Of a stretch of DNA of 64,000 bases, positions 30,269 to 39,546 are shown piece after piece. Both the position numbers and the translations under genes were made by a program. Source of the stretch: Oscillospiraceae bacterium (lineage in GTDB: Bacteria > Bacillota > Clostridia > Oscillospirales > Oscillospiraceae); assembly GCA_022800755.1 (NCBI GenBank), contig JAAWQX010000006.1:1-64000 (forward strand), read 5' to 3'. The notes below the pieces were generated by a model. The model made no database searches. It was not told the origin of the DNA and worked only from the letters and a program-made list of their open reading frames with translations. How positions within the stretch are numbered: position 1 is the first letter of the stretch; each line of letters opens with the position of its first letter.

Positions 30269-31570
30269 ATGTATGACGAACAAAATTGGTACGAAGCACG
30301 TAACGCTTCCCCTGAAATAAAGCAGACCCCCTCCCCCGCGCCGGAGAAAAAACAGGGCGTCGGGAAACGGGCCGTTGCCTTTCTCCTATCCGCCGCACTG
30401 GTCGGAGGCGCGGCAGGCTTCGGCGGCGCAAAGCTGGCGGACGGCAGCCATACTTCCACCATTCAGGAAGGCCGTCATGCCAATACCGTCATCAACGTTT
30501 CCCAGGTGGATACCAGCCGCCTGCTGACCGCCAGCGAGGTATATGCCGCAAATGTGAACTCCACCGTGGGTATCACTACCTCCGCCGTGACCACCAACTT
30601 CTGGGGCATTCCGGTGGAGTCCGCCGCCGCCGGGTCCGGTTTTATCTTCTCCGATGACGGCTATATCCTCACCAATTACCACGTGATCGAGGGCGCCACC
30701 TCCGTCACCGTTGCGCTGTTCAACGGCGATGAATATGACGCGTCCCTGGTTGGCTACGACCCCAACAACGACATCGCGGTGCTGAAGATCGAAGCCGCCG
30801 ACCTCACGCCGGTCGTCCTGGGCAATTCCGACACCTTAAATGTGGGCGACGACGTGGTCGCCATCGGCAACCCCTTGGGTGAGTTCACCTTTTCCCTGAC
30901 GAAAGGCAGCGTCAGCGCCCTGAACCGGGAAGTGACCCTTTCGTCCAATAACGGGCAAAACCGCATCACCATGGACCTGATCCAAACAGACTGTGCCATC
31001 AATTCCGGCAACTCCGGCGGCGCGCTGTTCAATCTCTACGGCGAGGTCGTCGGCATCACCAACGCAAAGTATTCCAACAACGGCAACTCCGCCCAGGCGT
31101 CCATTGAAAGCATCGGCTTCGCCATCCCCATCAACCAGGTGCGTTCCATCGTGGAGAGCATCATTGAAAACGGCTACATCTCCAAGCCCTACATCGGCGT
31201 GACCGTTCGGGATGTAAGCGAAGAATCCCAGGCTTACGGTCTGCCGAAAGGTGCGTCGGTTGCGTCCGTGACAGAAGATGGCCCCGCTGAAAAAGCCGGC
31301 GTAGAAGCCAACGATATTATCACCGCCGTCAACGGCGACACCATCGACAGCAGTGACGCACTGGTCAGCTTTATCAAAAATTGCGAGGTAGATGACGAAC
31401 TGACCCTTACCATCTATCGTCAAGGCGAGACCTTGGAACGTACGCTCACTGTCGGACAGCAGACCCAGCCCGCCATCGCGCAAAACGATGGCCAGGCTGT
31501 ACAGCAAAGCCAGTCCCAGCAAAATGGAACCATGATCGACCCCTGGAGTTTCTTCCGGGATATTTGGTAA
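30269..31570 (+). CDS. HtrA/DegP-like serine protease with PDZ domain
   Basis: TNYHVIEGA (His), DIAVLKI (Asp), INSGNSGGALFN (Ser), C-terminal PDZ. Confidence 0.95.
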   Translation: MYDEQNWYEARNASPEIKQTPSPAPEKKQGVGKRAVAFLLSAALVGGAAGFGGAKLADGSHTSTIQEGRHANTVINVSQVDTSRLLTASEVYAANVNSTVGITTSAVTTNFWGIPVESAAAGSGFIFSDDGYILTNYHVIEGATSVTVALFNGDEYDASLVGYDPNNDIAVLKIEAADLTPVVLGNSDTLNVGDDVVAIGNPLGEFTFSLTKGSVSALNREVTLSSNNGQNRITMDLIQTDCAINSGNSGGALFNLYGEVVGITNAKYSNNGNSAQASIESIGFAIPINQVRSIVESIIENGYISKPYIGVTVRDVSEESQAYGLPKGASVASVTEDGPAEKAGVEANDIITAVNGDTIDSSDALVSFIKNCEVDDELTLTIYRQGETLERTLTVGQQTQPAIAQNDGQAVQQSQSQQNGTMIDPWSFFRDIW

Positions 31571-31574
31571 AATC

Positions 31575-31611
31575 AAAAACCTCCCACCTGCTATGCAGGT
31601 GGGAGGTTTTT
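31575..31611. terminator. Rho-independent terminator
   Basis: AAAAACCTCCCACCTGC-TAT-GCAGGTGGGAGGTTTTT. Confidence 0.9.
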
Positions 31612-31672
31612 GACGCTTTGATTCAGTTAAATCATACTAAAACGAGGGATATCCGTTCGGACATCCCTCGTT

Positions 31673-31749
31673 TGGTGGAGACGAATGGACTCGAACCATC
31701 GACCTCCTGCGTGTGAAGCAGGCGCTCTAACCAGCTGAGCTACGCCTCC
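31673..31749 (-). tRNA. tRNA-Val (anticodon CAC), CCA encoded
   Basis: Cloverleaf GGAGGCG...CCTGC-TTCACAC-GCAGG...GGTTCGAGTCC...CGTCTCCACCA. Confidence 0.93.
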
Positions 31750-31780
31750 ATATGAAGAGAGACATTGCGTCTCTCTTTTT

Positions 31781-31855
31781 TGGTGACCCGTACGGGACTC
31801 GAACCCATGTTACCGCCGTGAAAGGGCGGTGTCTTAACCACTTGACCAACGGGCC
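31781..31855 (-). tRNA. tRNA-Glu (anticodon TTC), CCA encoded
   Basis: GGCCCGTTGGTCAAGTGGTTAAGACACCGCC-CTTTCAC-GGCGG...ACGGGTCACCA. Confidence 0.95.
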
Positions 31856-32003
31856 ACGTCGAAAGCGCGTTGAAAACGCACCCAACGCCCTTCATCAAAT
31901 CGGAGCCCTGCGCAGCGGGTCCGATTTGAAAAGGAAGAAAGAATTCACAGAGTGGAGCCTGCGGCGCAAGCCGAAGGCGAAACGCCGTGAATTTCTTCTG
32001 ACG

Positions 32004-32080
32004 TGGTAGCGGCACCTGGATTCGAACCGGGGACACTACGGGTATGAACCGTATGCTCTAGCCAACTGAGCTATGCCGCC
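32004..32080 (-). tRNA. tRNA-Met (anticodon CAT, elongator type), CCA encoded
   Basis: GGCGGCATAGCTCAGTTGGCTAGAGCATACGG-TTCATAC-CCGTA...TGCCGCTACCA. Confidence 0.93.
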
Positions 32081-32167
32081 ATAACGCAAGAGTTATTATA
32101 TAGATGCATATCCCATTTGTCAAGAGTTTTTTCACTTTTTCCCCATTCTTTTCCGTGCAAAGTCGTT

Positions 32168-32830
32168 TCATCGGAATACCTCCATATTTTCTGTGAAGAC
32201 TTCCAATCGGGTAAACTCCGCGAAGTCCGGGGACAGTTCCGGGGCGTTTTGCTCCAGGGCTTTTACCAGCAGTTCCGGGTTGATGGTCGGCTCGTTCACG
32301 GATACCACCGCTTCTATGCGTATATCCAGGCCTTCTCCGGAAACGATGAGGTCTTTTACATAGGGCGCAATGTCGATCACGCCCTCCCCCCGCTTGGTTT
32401 TTCGGGTCACGGGCAATTCCGGCCGGGCGTAAAACGCCGCCAACGGGCTTACCATGTCCGCGGCCGCCTTTTCGTCATACTCCAGCCGCCCGGATACCCG
32501 CAGCCACTTGATGGTGCTGGCTTTCGCCGCCGGTTCGTAAATTTTCAGGGCTTCAATTCCTTCGGGCAGGCTGCGGTTCAGCGCGTCTTTCAGCTGGGAC
32601 AAGTCCGCCTCATCCTGCACCAGGGTAAAGTCCATGAGTTCGCACACGCTGCCGTGGCCCACGGACAGCGGGACAGCAATGGACAAAATCGGATGGGGGT
32701 TGAAGCCATCAGAGTGTTTTAAGGGATAATCCGCCCGGAGGAATACCCGGTGGAAAGTGTGCATCAAATCCAGATGGGAGATGTACACCGCCCGGCCGGT
32801 CTTGGCAAAACGCATCCGCAGTTTAAGCAT
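32168..32830 (-). CDS. TIGR03936 family radical SAM-associated protein (DUF2344)
   Basis: MLKLRMRFAKTGRAVYISHLDLMHTFHRVFLRADYPLKHSDGFNPHPILS. Confidence 0.92.
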   Translation of the reverse strand: MLKLRMRFAKTGRAVYISHLDLMHTFHRVFLRADYPLKHSDGFNPHPILSIAVPLSVGHGSVCELMDFTLVQDEADLSQLKDALNRSLPEGIEALKIYEPAAKASTIKWLRVSGRLEYDEKAAADMVSPLAAFYARPELPVTRKTKRGEGVIDIAPYVKDLIVSGEGLDIRIEAVVSVNEPTINPELLVKALEQNAPELSPDFAEFTRLEVFTENMEVFR

Positions 32831-34658
32831 CGCACACCCCTCCTTTCAGCAAACCCGCCGCGCCGCAGCCAGTACACTGTTTCCGACAGTCCGGCGAGAG
32901 CATGGAGGCATAGGCCTGCTCCCGCTCATACCATAAATGGCGCTTTTGTACGCCCACATCGATGACGTCCCAAGGAAGCAGTTCCTCCTTTCCCCGCTCA
33001 CGATTGGCGTAGAACGCCGGGTCAATACCGCAGGAGAGAAAGGCTGAGGCCCAGCGCTCGTAGTCGAAATAGTCGCCCCAGGCTTCCAGATACCCACCGG
33101 AGCGCCAGACCGCTTCAATGAGCTTTCCGATTTTTCTGTCCCCGCGGGACAAAACTGCTTCAATGAGACTGGTTTTCGCGTCGTGCCAGTTATAGGTCAC
33201 GTTCCGGGCTTTGATGGAATTTCGGAGCAGTTCCACCTTGCGCATGTACTCCTCCATGGGTACCTGGACTTCCCACTGGAACGGCGAGTGGGGCTTGGGA
33301 ATGAACATGGATGTGCTCACTGTGATGCGCACACCCCGGTTTTTCTTTGTGGAATACTCCCGCCAGGTATGTAACACCTGGTTGGCGATTTCGGAGATAC
33401 CGACAACATCCTCGTCTGTCTCCGTGGGTAAGCCCAGCATGAAATACAGCTTCACGCCGTTCCATCCACCCTCAAAGGCCACACGGCAGGAATTGAGCAG
33501 GTCCTCTTCTGTCACGTTTTTGTTGATAGCGTCCCGCAGACGCTGGCTCCCGGCTTCCGGGGCAAAGGTCAAACCGCCCTTGCGTACCTTTTGTAGACGC
33601 TGCATAATGTCCATAGAGAAATTATCTGCGCGCAAACTGGGCAGGGACAGTGAGCATGCCCGCGGCTCGCACCAGTCCAGCATCAGGTCACAGGTCTCTG
33701 ATAAATGCCGATAGTCGCTGGAAGACAGACTCAACAGAGTGGCTTCCTGATAGCCGGTATTTTTCAGCAGTTCAATCCCCTGCTTCGCAACCGTCTCCGG
33801 GGACTTCGTCCGCACCGGACGATACACGTACCCAGCCTGACAAAACCGGCAGCCACGGATACAACCGCGGAATAGCTCTACGTTTGCCCGGTCATGGACA
33901 ATCTCCGTACTGGGTACGATGGGCTGTGTTGGAAAATAGACGCTGTCCATATCCTCGATAATACGTTTTTTTACTCGCTCCGGCGCACCGTGGAGTGGCG
34001 CAACGGATGCGAGAGTTCCGTCGGGGTTGTAGGTATGCTCATACAGACTGGGGACATACACCCCCTGGATCTGCGCAGCTTGAATGAGGAACTGCTCCTT
34101 GCTCCAGCCCGCGTCCCGGGCCTTGCGGAACAGTTCCAGCACCTCGCAGTCCACCTCTTCACCCTCGCCAATGACCATTAAATCGAGAAAATCCGCCATA
34201 GGCTCAGGGTTCACACAGCTTGTCCCACCGGCAAACACCAGCGGCGCCAGCTCCGTGCGGTCGGTGCTTTTCAGCGGGATGCCGGACAGGTATAACATGT
34301 CCAGCACTGTGGTATAGGCCATCTCATAACCGATAGAAAAGCCCACCACGTCAAAGTCTGATACCGGGTCGCCGCTTTCCAGGGCATACAGCGGAATATC
34401 CGCTTTTATCATCGCTTCCCGCATATCGCCCCAAGGCGCAAACACCCGCTCGCACCACACGCCGGGCATTTGGTTGATGACGCCGTAGAGGATGCGCATA
34501 CCGATGTTGGACATGCCGATCTCGTAGGTGTCCGGGAAGCAAAAGGCCATGCGAAGGTCCACGTCCGCTTTGTCTTTGATGATCTGGTTATATTCCCCGC
34601 CGGTATACCGGGCGGGCTTTTGCACCTTGGGTAAGATGCGTTTCAATCGTTTATCCAT
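32823..34658 (-). CDS. TIGR03960 family B12-binding radical SAM protein
   Basis: KPARYTGGEYNQIIKD, ELFRGCIRGCRFCQAGYVYRPVR. Confidence 0.93.
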   Translation of the reverse strand: MDKRLKRILPKVQKPARYTGGEYNQIIKDKADVDLRMAFCFPDTYEIGMSNIGMRILYGVINQMPGVWCERVFAPWGDMREAMIKADIPLYALESGDPVSDFDVVGFSIGYEMAYTTVLDMLYLSGIPLKSTDRTELAPLVFAGGTSCVNPEPMADFLDLMVIGEGEEVDCEVLELFRKARDAGWSKEQFLIQAAQIQGVYVPSLYEHTYNPDGTLASVAPLHGAPERVKKRIIEDMDSVYFPTQPIVPSTEIVHDRANVELFRGCIRGCRFCQAGYVYRPVRTKSPETVAKQGIELLKNTGYQEATLLSLSSSDYRHLSETCDLMLDWCEPRACSLSLPSLRADNFSMDIMQRLQKVRKGGLTFAPEAGSQRLRDAINKNVTEEDLLNSCRVAFEGGWNGVKLYFMLGLPTETDEDVVGISEIANQVLHTWREYSTKKNRGVRITVSTSMFIPKPHSPFQWEVQVPMEEYMRKVELLRNSIKARNVTYNWHDAKTSLIEAVLSRGDRKIGKLIEAVWRSGGYLEAWGDYFDYERWASAFLSCGIDPAFYANRERGKEELLPWDVIDVGVQKRHLWYEREQAYASMLSPDCRKQCTGCGAAGLLKGGVCDA

Positions 34659-34759
34659 GGAGTTCTCCCATCGTTTCTGATTGGAACATTGTACATCATC
34701 AGACGGCTTTTGACAAGGGGCGCGGGCGGTGATATACTGAGAAAAAAGGAGATGCTGCC

Positions 34760-35338
34760 ATGAAAAAATGTTTCATTTCCCTGCTTGCGGCGATCCTGCT
34801 CGTTCTGAGCGGATGCAAAACCGCCGTGACCGCAGAAGCGCCCAATATCCGGCCAAGAACGTTTTCGGAAGAGACGCAGGAAGTCCTTGACTTGATCGGC
34901 GATGTTTATTTCTATGACTTCACCCTTGACGATACACTGAAATCTTACACCATCGATTTTTGGACCTGCGCCGACGGTCAATGGGCCCATGAATCCGTCG
35001 CGATGGACAATTTTTCCGCCCTGAAGCACGCCTGTTTGGGCTTTCAGGTATTGGATGAAGGAATCGTTTTGTATGATTTTAATGAGAATGGGACCACAAA
35101 AATGACCAGCGACATCCCGCTGCGCCCAGACCCCGGCCCCGGTTACGGTATCGGGTCTTACCATCTGGGGAATGAACAGGCCATTGAAGCCAACCGGGAA
35201 ATCATTTTGTGTCAATATCTGGTTTCTCAATCGGACGGACGCATTTACACCGGAGAGCTCGGCAGTTTCGCGCCCGGGCATTATTCCGCCGGCACCGCCC
35301 TCACCATCACGTTTTATGACCACCCGCTGGAGGCTTGA
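34760..35338 (+). CDS. Hypothetical lipoprotein
   Basis: MKKCFISLLAAILLVLSGC lipobox. Confidence 0.7.
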   Translation: MKKCFISLLAAILLVLSGCKTAVTAEAPNIRPRTFSEETQEVLDLIGDVYFYDFTLDDTLKSYTIDFWTCADGQWAHESVAMDNFSALKHACLGFQVLDEGIVLYDFNENGTTKMTSDIPLRPDPGPGYGIGSYHLGNEQAIEANREIILCQYLVSQSDGRIYTGELGSFAPGHYSAGTALTITFYDHPLEA

Positions 35339-35339
35339 T

Positions 35340-35810
35340 ATGCACCTTGGCTTTTCTTATGTTGGGCTGATATTCCTTGTCATGCTCATGGCCCCGAACC
35401 TGCTGTGGACCAAGCGTCAGCCCCAGGGATATAAAGATTATGTAAACCATGAGAGCAAGCTTCTGCTGGCCTTTGAGCGCGTCGGTGAAGCGCTCGTCAC
35501 GGTGCTGGTGCTGATTTTCCGGGATTTCAATTTGTCTCCGCTGTCTCCGTGGTCTCTTTGGCTGGCGGGCAGTTTTCTGCTCATGGTGCTGTATGAACTC
35601 TGGTGGGTGCGGTATTTCCGCAGCGAACGCACCATGGCTGACTTTTACAGCAGTATCCTGGGCATCCCCGTGGCCGGGGCGACGCTTCCGGTCATCGCCT
35701 GTCTGCTGCTGGCGGTGTATGGAAAGAATCCTTTGCTGTTCGCCGCGGGGGTGCTTTTGGGCATCGGACACATCGGTATCCATTTGAGACACCGTCGGGA
35801 AATTCAATAA
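35340..35810 (+). CDS. Hypothetical multi-TM membrane protein
   Basis: Hydrophobic helices; starts 1 nt after the upstream stop (TGATATG). Confidence 0.7.
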   Translation: MHLGFSYVGLIFLVMLMAPNLLWTKRQPQGYKDYVNHESKLLLAFERVGEALVTVLVLIFRDFNLSPLSPWSLWLAGSFLLMVLYELWWVRYFRSERTMADFYSSILGIPVAGATLPVIACLLLAVYGKNPLLFAAGVLLGIGHIGIHLRHRREIQ

Positions 35811-35846
35811 AAGCGGACGTGGTTCAAGCCACGCCCGCTTTTTTGC
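35808..35846. terminator. Rho-independent terminator
   Basis: AAAAGCGGACGTGG-TTCAAG-CCACGCCCGCTTTTTT. Confidence 0.75.
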
Positions 35847-36408
35847 GCCCTTTTTGGGGCGCTGTATCATACAAAAGTAGTATAATTCCCATCACCGCAA
35901 GGCCCGGTCCGTACCCGGTTTTCATGCACCACAAGCCGAAAAACAGCGTTGCTGACGCCGCCAACACACCGGCCGTTTCCGCTGCATGGGGTGCCACCGC
36001 CCGCAGCATCCGCCAGCCGTCCAGCGGCTTGGCGGGGATCAGGTTAAACGCCGTGAGCGCAAGGCTCGCCCCCGCGAACAGCAGCAGGAAGTCATTTCCA
36101 TACCAATTTCCCAAAAATGACGCGCCCCAAGCCGCCATTGCCCCCATCAGCGGCCCCGCCGCGGCGGAAATGAATTCCTCTCCCCCGGTCAGGCGTAAGC
36201 CGTGGTAGTCCATACACAGTCCTGTTACGTCCACCCGAATGCGCCGCACTCGCGCGCCAAATATTCGCAACGCCAACACGTGCCCCAGTTCATGCACCGT
36301 AATGCTTCCCAGTAGTGCCGTCAGAATGCACAGGTCACCGAAAAAGTACAGCAGTGCCAGCATCAGTACGCCGCCAGGGCGGATATCAAGCCGTACCCGC
36401 CGCTTCAA
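35824..36408 (-). CDS. Site-2 protease family (M50), SpoIVFB-like
   Basis: HELGH and NLIPAKPLDGWR motifs. Confidence 0.88.
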   Translation of the reverse strand: MKRRVRLDIRPGGVLMLALLYFFGDLCILTALLGSITVHELGHVLALRIFGARVRRIRVDVTGLCMDYHGLRLTGGEEFISAAAGPLMGAMAAWGASFLGNWYGNDFLLLFAGASLALTAFNLIPAKPLDGWRMLRAVAPHAAETAGVLAASATLFFGLWCMKTGYGPGLAVMGIILLLYDTAPQKGRKKAGVA

Positions 36409-37208
36409 AAGAAGAACTCCGGGTTGGTGTAAATTCCGTCGTGGAGCAGTTCAAAATGCAAATGCGGCCCGGTGACTTCCCCAGTTGCCCCTGCCAACGC
36501 GATTTTTTCGCCCTTGGTGATGCTCTGCCCCGCCTGCACAAAAGTCTGGGAACAGTGGGCATACAGCGTGGACCAGCCCCCGTCATGGCTCACCCGGATG
36601 TAGTTGCCGTATCCGTTGTCCCAGTTCACCTCGGTGACGGTCCCGTCCGCGAAAGACAAAATATCCGTACCGCTGTTCACCGCGTAGTCTGTGCCGTAGT
36701 GAAATTTCACAATATCCTCCACCGGATGCAGCCGGTATCCAAAGCCGGAAGACGTATAACCCGCCACCGGTGCGGAATATTCAAACGGGATCTCCAGGTA
36801 GTCATAACTTACGGTTGTGGGCAGGTCGTAGTCAGAAAACTCCGCCTGGGTCTCCAAAAACGCGCTCACCGCTTGTCGGACCCGCTCCGGCACCGGGTCG
36901 GGCGTGGGCGTAGGTTCCGGCGTTGGGGATGGCGTAGGCGTTGCCGTAGGGGACGGCGTTGGAGAGGGCGTGACCAATACTGCCACCGGCTCAGGGTCCT
37001 TTCCCCGTAGCCGCGCCATAGCTTCCTCCACCGTGTCGCTGGTGATGGCGCTGCCCAGATTCGTGAGCATCGCCTGATAGTCCATATCCCAATCAATGGC
37101 GGACACCATCTGCGACCGCACCCCCTGGGTCATTTCCGGCAGGAGCAGTTTTAATACCGTCACCAGCACAAAAATGCCGGACGCGATATAGAGCTTATAA
37201 TTTCGCAT
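36405..37208 (-). CDS. M23 family metallopeptidase, SpoIVFA-like, with Pro/Thr-rich linker
   Basis: N-terminal TM, TPSPTPSPTATPTPSPTPEPTPTPDP linker, LytM/M23 domain GYGNYIRVSHDGGWSTLYAHC, GPHLHFEL. Confidence 0.88.
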   Translation of the reverse strand: MRNYKLYIASGIFVLVTVLKLLLPEMTQGVRSQMVSAIDWDMDYQAMLTNLGSAITSDTVEEAMARLRGKDPEPVAVLVTPSPTPSPTATPTPSPTPEPTPTPDPVPERVRQAVSAFLETQAEFSDYDLPTTVSYDYLEIPFEYSAPVAGYTSSGFGYRLHPVEDIVKFHYGTDYAVNSGTDILSFADGTVTEVNWDNGYGNYIRVSHDGGWSTLYAHCSQTFVQAGQSITKGEKIALAGATGEVTGPHLHFELLHDGIYTNPEFFF

Positions 37209-37307
37209 GAGCCTCGCCTCCCGGGAAATTATATTCCCTTTTGGACTGGCTTATTCGGAAATGCTCTTGACAAATCCTGCAGAACTTACTATAATAGTAA
37301 AGCTTTT

Positions 37308-37383
37308 CGGGGTGTAGCGCAGTTGGTAGCGTGCTTGGTTCGGGACCAAGAGGCCGCGGGTTCAAGTCCCGCCACTCCGACCA
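37308..37383 (+). tRNA. tRNA-Pro (anticodon CGG); integration target, attL within its 3' half
   Basis: CGGGGTGTAGCGCAGTTGGTAGCGTGCTTGG-TTCGGGA-CCAAG...CACTCCGACCA. Confidence 0.95.
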
Positions 37384-37384
37384 G
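37336..37384 (+). repeat. attL core (49 bp, exact copy at 43846-43894)
   Basis: TGGTTCGGGACCAAGAGGCCGCGGGTTCAAGTCCCGCCACTCCGACCAG. Confidence 0.95.
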
Positions 37385-37387
37385 CGG

Positions 37388-37430
37388 GAAAGCCTTGTGA
37401 CTCAATGGTTACAAGGCTTTCTTGTTTTTT
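37388..37430 (+). terminator. Element-borne terminator directly after tRNA-Pro
   Basis: GAAAGCCTTGT...ACAAGGCTTTC TTGTTTTTT. Confidence 0.8.
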
Positions 37431-37464
37431 CGTGATGCTGAGAAAACATATAAATTTTAGAAAA

Positions 37465-37485
37465 AGCGCACAAAAAAGCGCACAA
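37465..37485 (+). repeat. Putative integrase arm sites, left end (2x AGCGCACAA, 12-bp spacing)
   Basis: AGCGCACAA at 37465 and 37477. Confidence 0.6.
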
Positions 37486-37531
37486 GCTCCCGCAAGCCCT
37501 TGATACGCCTACGATGAAAGGGTGTTATCAA

Positions 37532-38758
37532 ATGGCAAATATCCGGGAAAACGTGAAAGATGGGAAAATCGTGTCGTACCGCTTCACGGCTTGCGTGGGC
37601 CGGGACATTCGTGGAAAGCAAATCCGCAAGTTCGCCACATGGACGCCGCCAGCGGGTCTATCTCCGTCAAAAGAGCGCAGAGCCGCAGAACGGGCGGCGG
37701 AAGATTGGGAAGATGGAATCAGGACAGAGTATCAAAAGGAGCAGGAAGCAAAAGCACAAGGTATCGCCTATTCCCTGCCGCCGGAGAAACGCCGGGATGA
37801 TTTCATTGACTTCATTCAAAATACATGGATTCCCCTGCAAGTAAAAAGCGGAAACAACAAACCTACTACTGTTGTTTTTTACATGCACACAGTAAACAGG
37901 ATTACCGAATATTTTAAGGGCTACACGCTCCAAGCTATTACACCGCCTGACATACAAAAGTTCTTGATTTATCTCCGCACAGAGTATAAAAGCAAAAATG
38001 GAAATCCCCTTTCCGCAAAGTCTGTGCGGCACATATACGGCACTTTGAATCTCATATTCAAATACGCAGAGGAACAGGAAATGATCGCAAAGAACCCCAT
38101 GAACAAGGTTCCGGCCCCGAAAAAAGAGAAAAAGCCCGTGGACGCACTCACGGAGGAACAGGCGCAAGACTTCTTTGCGGCGGTCAACGAATGCGAAATT
38201 GATTTCAAGTGTATGCTATACCTGCTCATTACAACAGGGATTCGCCGGGGTGAATGTGTGGGCCTGAAATGGAGCGACATTGACGAGAAAAACAGCACCG
38301 TCACCATTCAGCGAGGCGTTTCGTATACCCCGGAAAGTGGAATTGTGGTCAGCACGCCAAAGACCGCAAACAGCATTCGCACAATTCCGCTGATTCCCAC
38401 TACTTTGCTTTTGCTGCGGGAATGGAAAGCAAAAGTCCAAAAAGACCACCCGGACACGATTTTGGTTGATGCGTTTATCTTTCCAAGTAAAAATGACCTG
38501 TTTGCAGCCAGAGACCCGAACAGCGTCACACGGCGAGTAAAGCGGTTCATGCGAAACAACGGCTTGCCGGATTTATCGCCCCATGATCTGCGGCATAGTT
38601 GCGCCACACTTCTACTGGCACAAGGCGCAGATATTAAGAGTGTGCAAAATATCCTTGGTCACGCCGATGCCAGCACCACATTGAACTTCTACGTCAAATC
38701 AGACTTAAGGCAAATGCGGGCCGCAACGGAGAAGTACGCAGCGGCGTTTAATCTGTAA
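37532..38758 (+). CDS. Tyrosine-type site-specific integrase
   Basis: TTGIRRGECVGLKWSDID, SPHDLRHSCATLLLAQGADIKSVQNILGHADASTTLNFYVK catalytic R...HxxR...H...Y. Confidence 0.95.
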   Translation: MANIRENVKDGKIVSYRFTACVGRDIRGKQIRKFATWTPPAGLSPSKERRAAERAAEDWEDGIRTEYQKEQEAKAQGIAYSLPPEKRRDDFIDFIQNTWIPLQVKSGNNKPTTVVFYMHTVNRITEYFKGYTLQAITPPDIQKFLIYLRTEYKSKNGNPLSAKSVRHIYGTLNLIFKYAEEQEMIAKNPMNKVPAPKKEKKPVDALTEEQAQDFFAAVNECEIDFKCMLYLLITTGIRRGECVGLKWSDIDEKNSTVTIQRGVSYTPESGIVVSTPKTANSIRTIPLIPTTLLLLREWKAKVQKDHPDTILVDAFIFPSKNDLFAARDPNSVTRRVKRFMRNNGLPDLSPHDLRHSCATLLLAQGADIKSVQNILGHADASTTLNFYVKSDLRQMRAATEKYAAAFNL

Positions 38759-38904
38759 GACCGGGGGGCGTATTTACGGGCGTTTTGTATTTGATTTCAA
38801 AATGCCCGTATTAGGTGGCCCACTCTCTTAGGAAATCGTCTTTTGTTTTCCCGTTTCCGTTCCGGCCTGCGCTTGCCGCAAACCCGGCCAGACTGCGCAC
38901 TTAC

Positions 38905-38933
38905 TTGAAAAATTTCAAAAAATTTGTTATAAT
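38905..38933 (+). promoter_or_regulatory. Sigma-A promoter of the HTH gene
   Basis: TTGAAA-N17-TATAAT. Confidence 0.65.
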
Positions 38934-38991
38934 TATTATAGAAATTGAGGGAGAATCTCAATAAAAATAATTTGTAAAGGAGACATTCAAA

Positions 38992-39546
38992 ATGCCTATT
39001 ACTGTACCGAATTAGAAAACGGTAATCATTCATAAACAGAAGCCGGACAAGGACTTTCTGCAAATCAAAAACAGTCATTGGATGGAAGTTAACAAACAAC
39101 TCGGCCCATACGCTTTGCAGTTATATCTGTACCTTGCAAAGAACGCAGACAATTATCAATTCGCATTATCCGCTCAGGCCGCAGAAAATGAAGCGGGAAT
39201 CAGAAGAACATCATTCCACAAATACCTGAACCTATTGATTGCAGAGGGCTATTTAGTGAAACGGAATGGAAACACTTATGATTTTTACGAGGTTCCGCAG
39301 GGCGGACAAACAAAATCGCAGAGCGAACAGGGCTGTTCGTCTCACGACTTCACCAGTTCGCAGGAAGAACAAGATTGTTCACCTGATGATATAGAAATAG
39401 ATAATACATACAAAGATAATACAAATATCTCAGAAAAAGACAGTGTTGTGGCTATGCCACAAGCAGGGGGTTCCCCCTGCACCCCCGAACAGGTGGAAGA
39501 AGAAAAAGGAAACGATGAATTCGCCCTTGAAAACTGGGTATTCTAA
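38992..39546 (+). pseudogene. HTH-domain protein with in-frame amber codon at 39013
   Basis: AAAGGAG RBS then ATG; MPITVPN*KTVIIHKQKPDKDFLQIKNSHWMEVNKQLGPYALQLYLYLAKNADNYQFALSAQAAENEAGIRRTSFHKYLNLLIAEGYLVKRNG; internal ATG at 39082 could still be used. Confidence 0.65.

Noticed and set aside
31740-32036. ORFs spanning the tRNA cluster (plus strand 85 aa, minus strand 98 aa)
   Set aside because: Cover tRNA genes and the structured spacer; peptide such as GTRTHVTAVKGRCLNHLTNGP is a known tRNA-antisense artefact
36866-37010. Repetitive G/T-rich stretch in the M23 gene
   Set aside because: Explained by the Pro/Thr-rich linker (TPSPTPSPTATPTPSPTPEPTPTPDP), common in wall-spanning proteins
38776-38809. 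Inverted repeat ACGGGCGTTTTG...CAAAATGCCCGT after the integrase
   Set aside because: Probable weak terminator or regulatory hairpin without a T-tract; not distinctive enough to call
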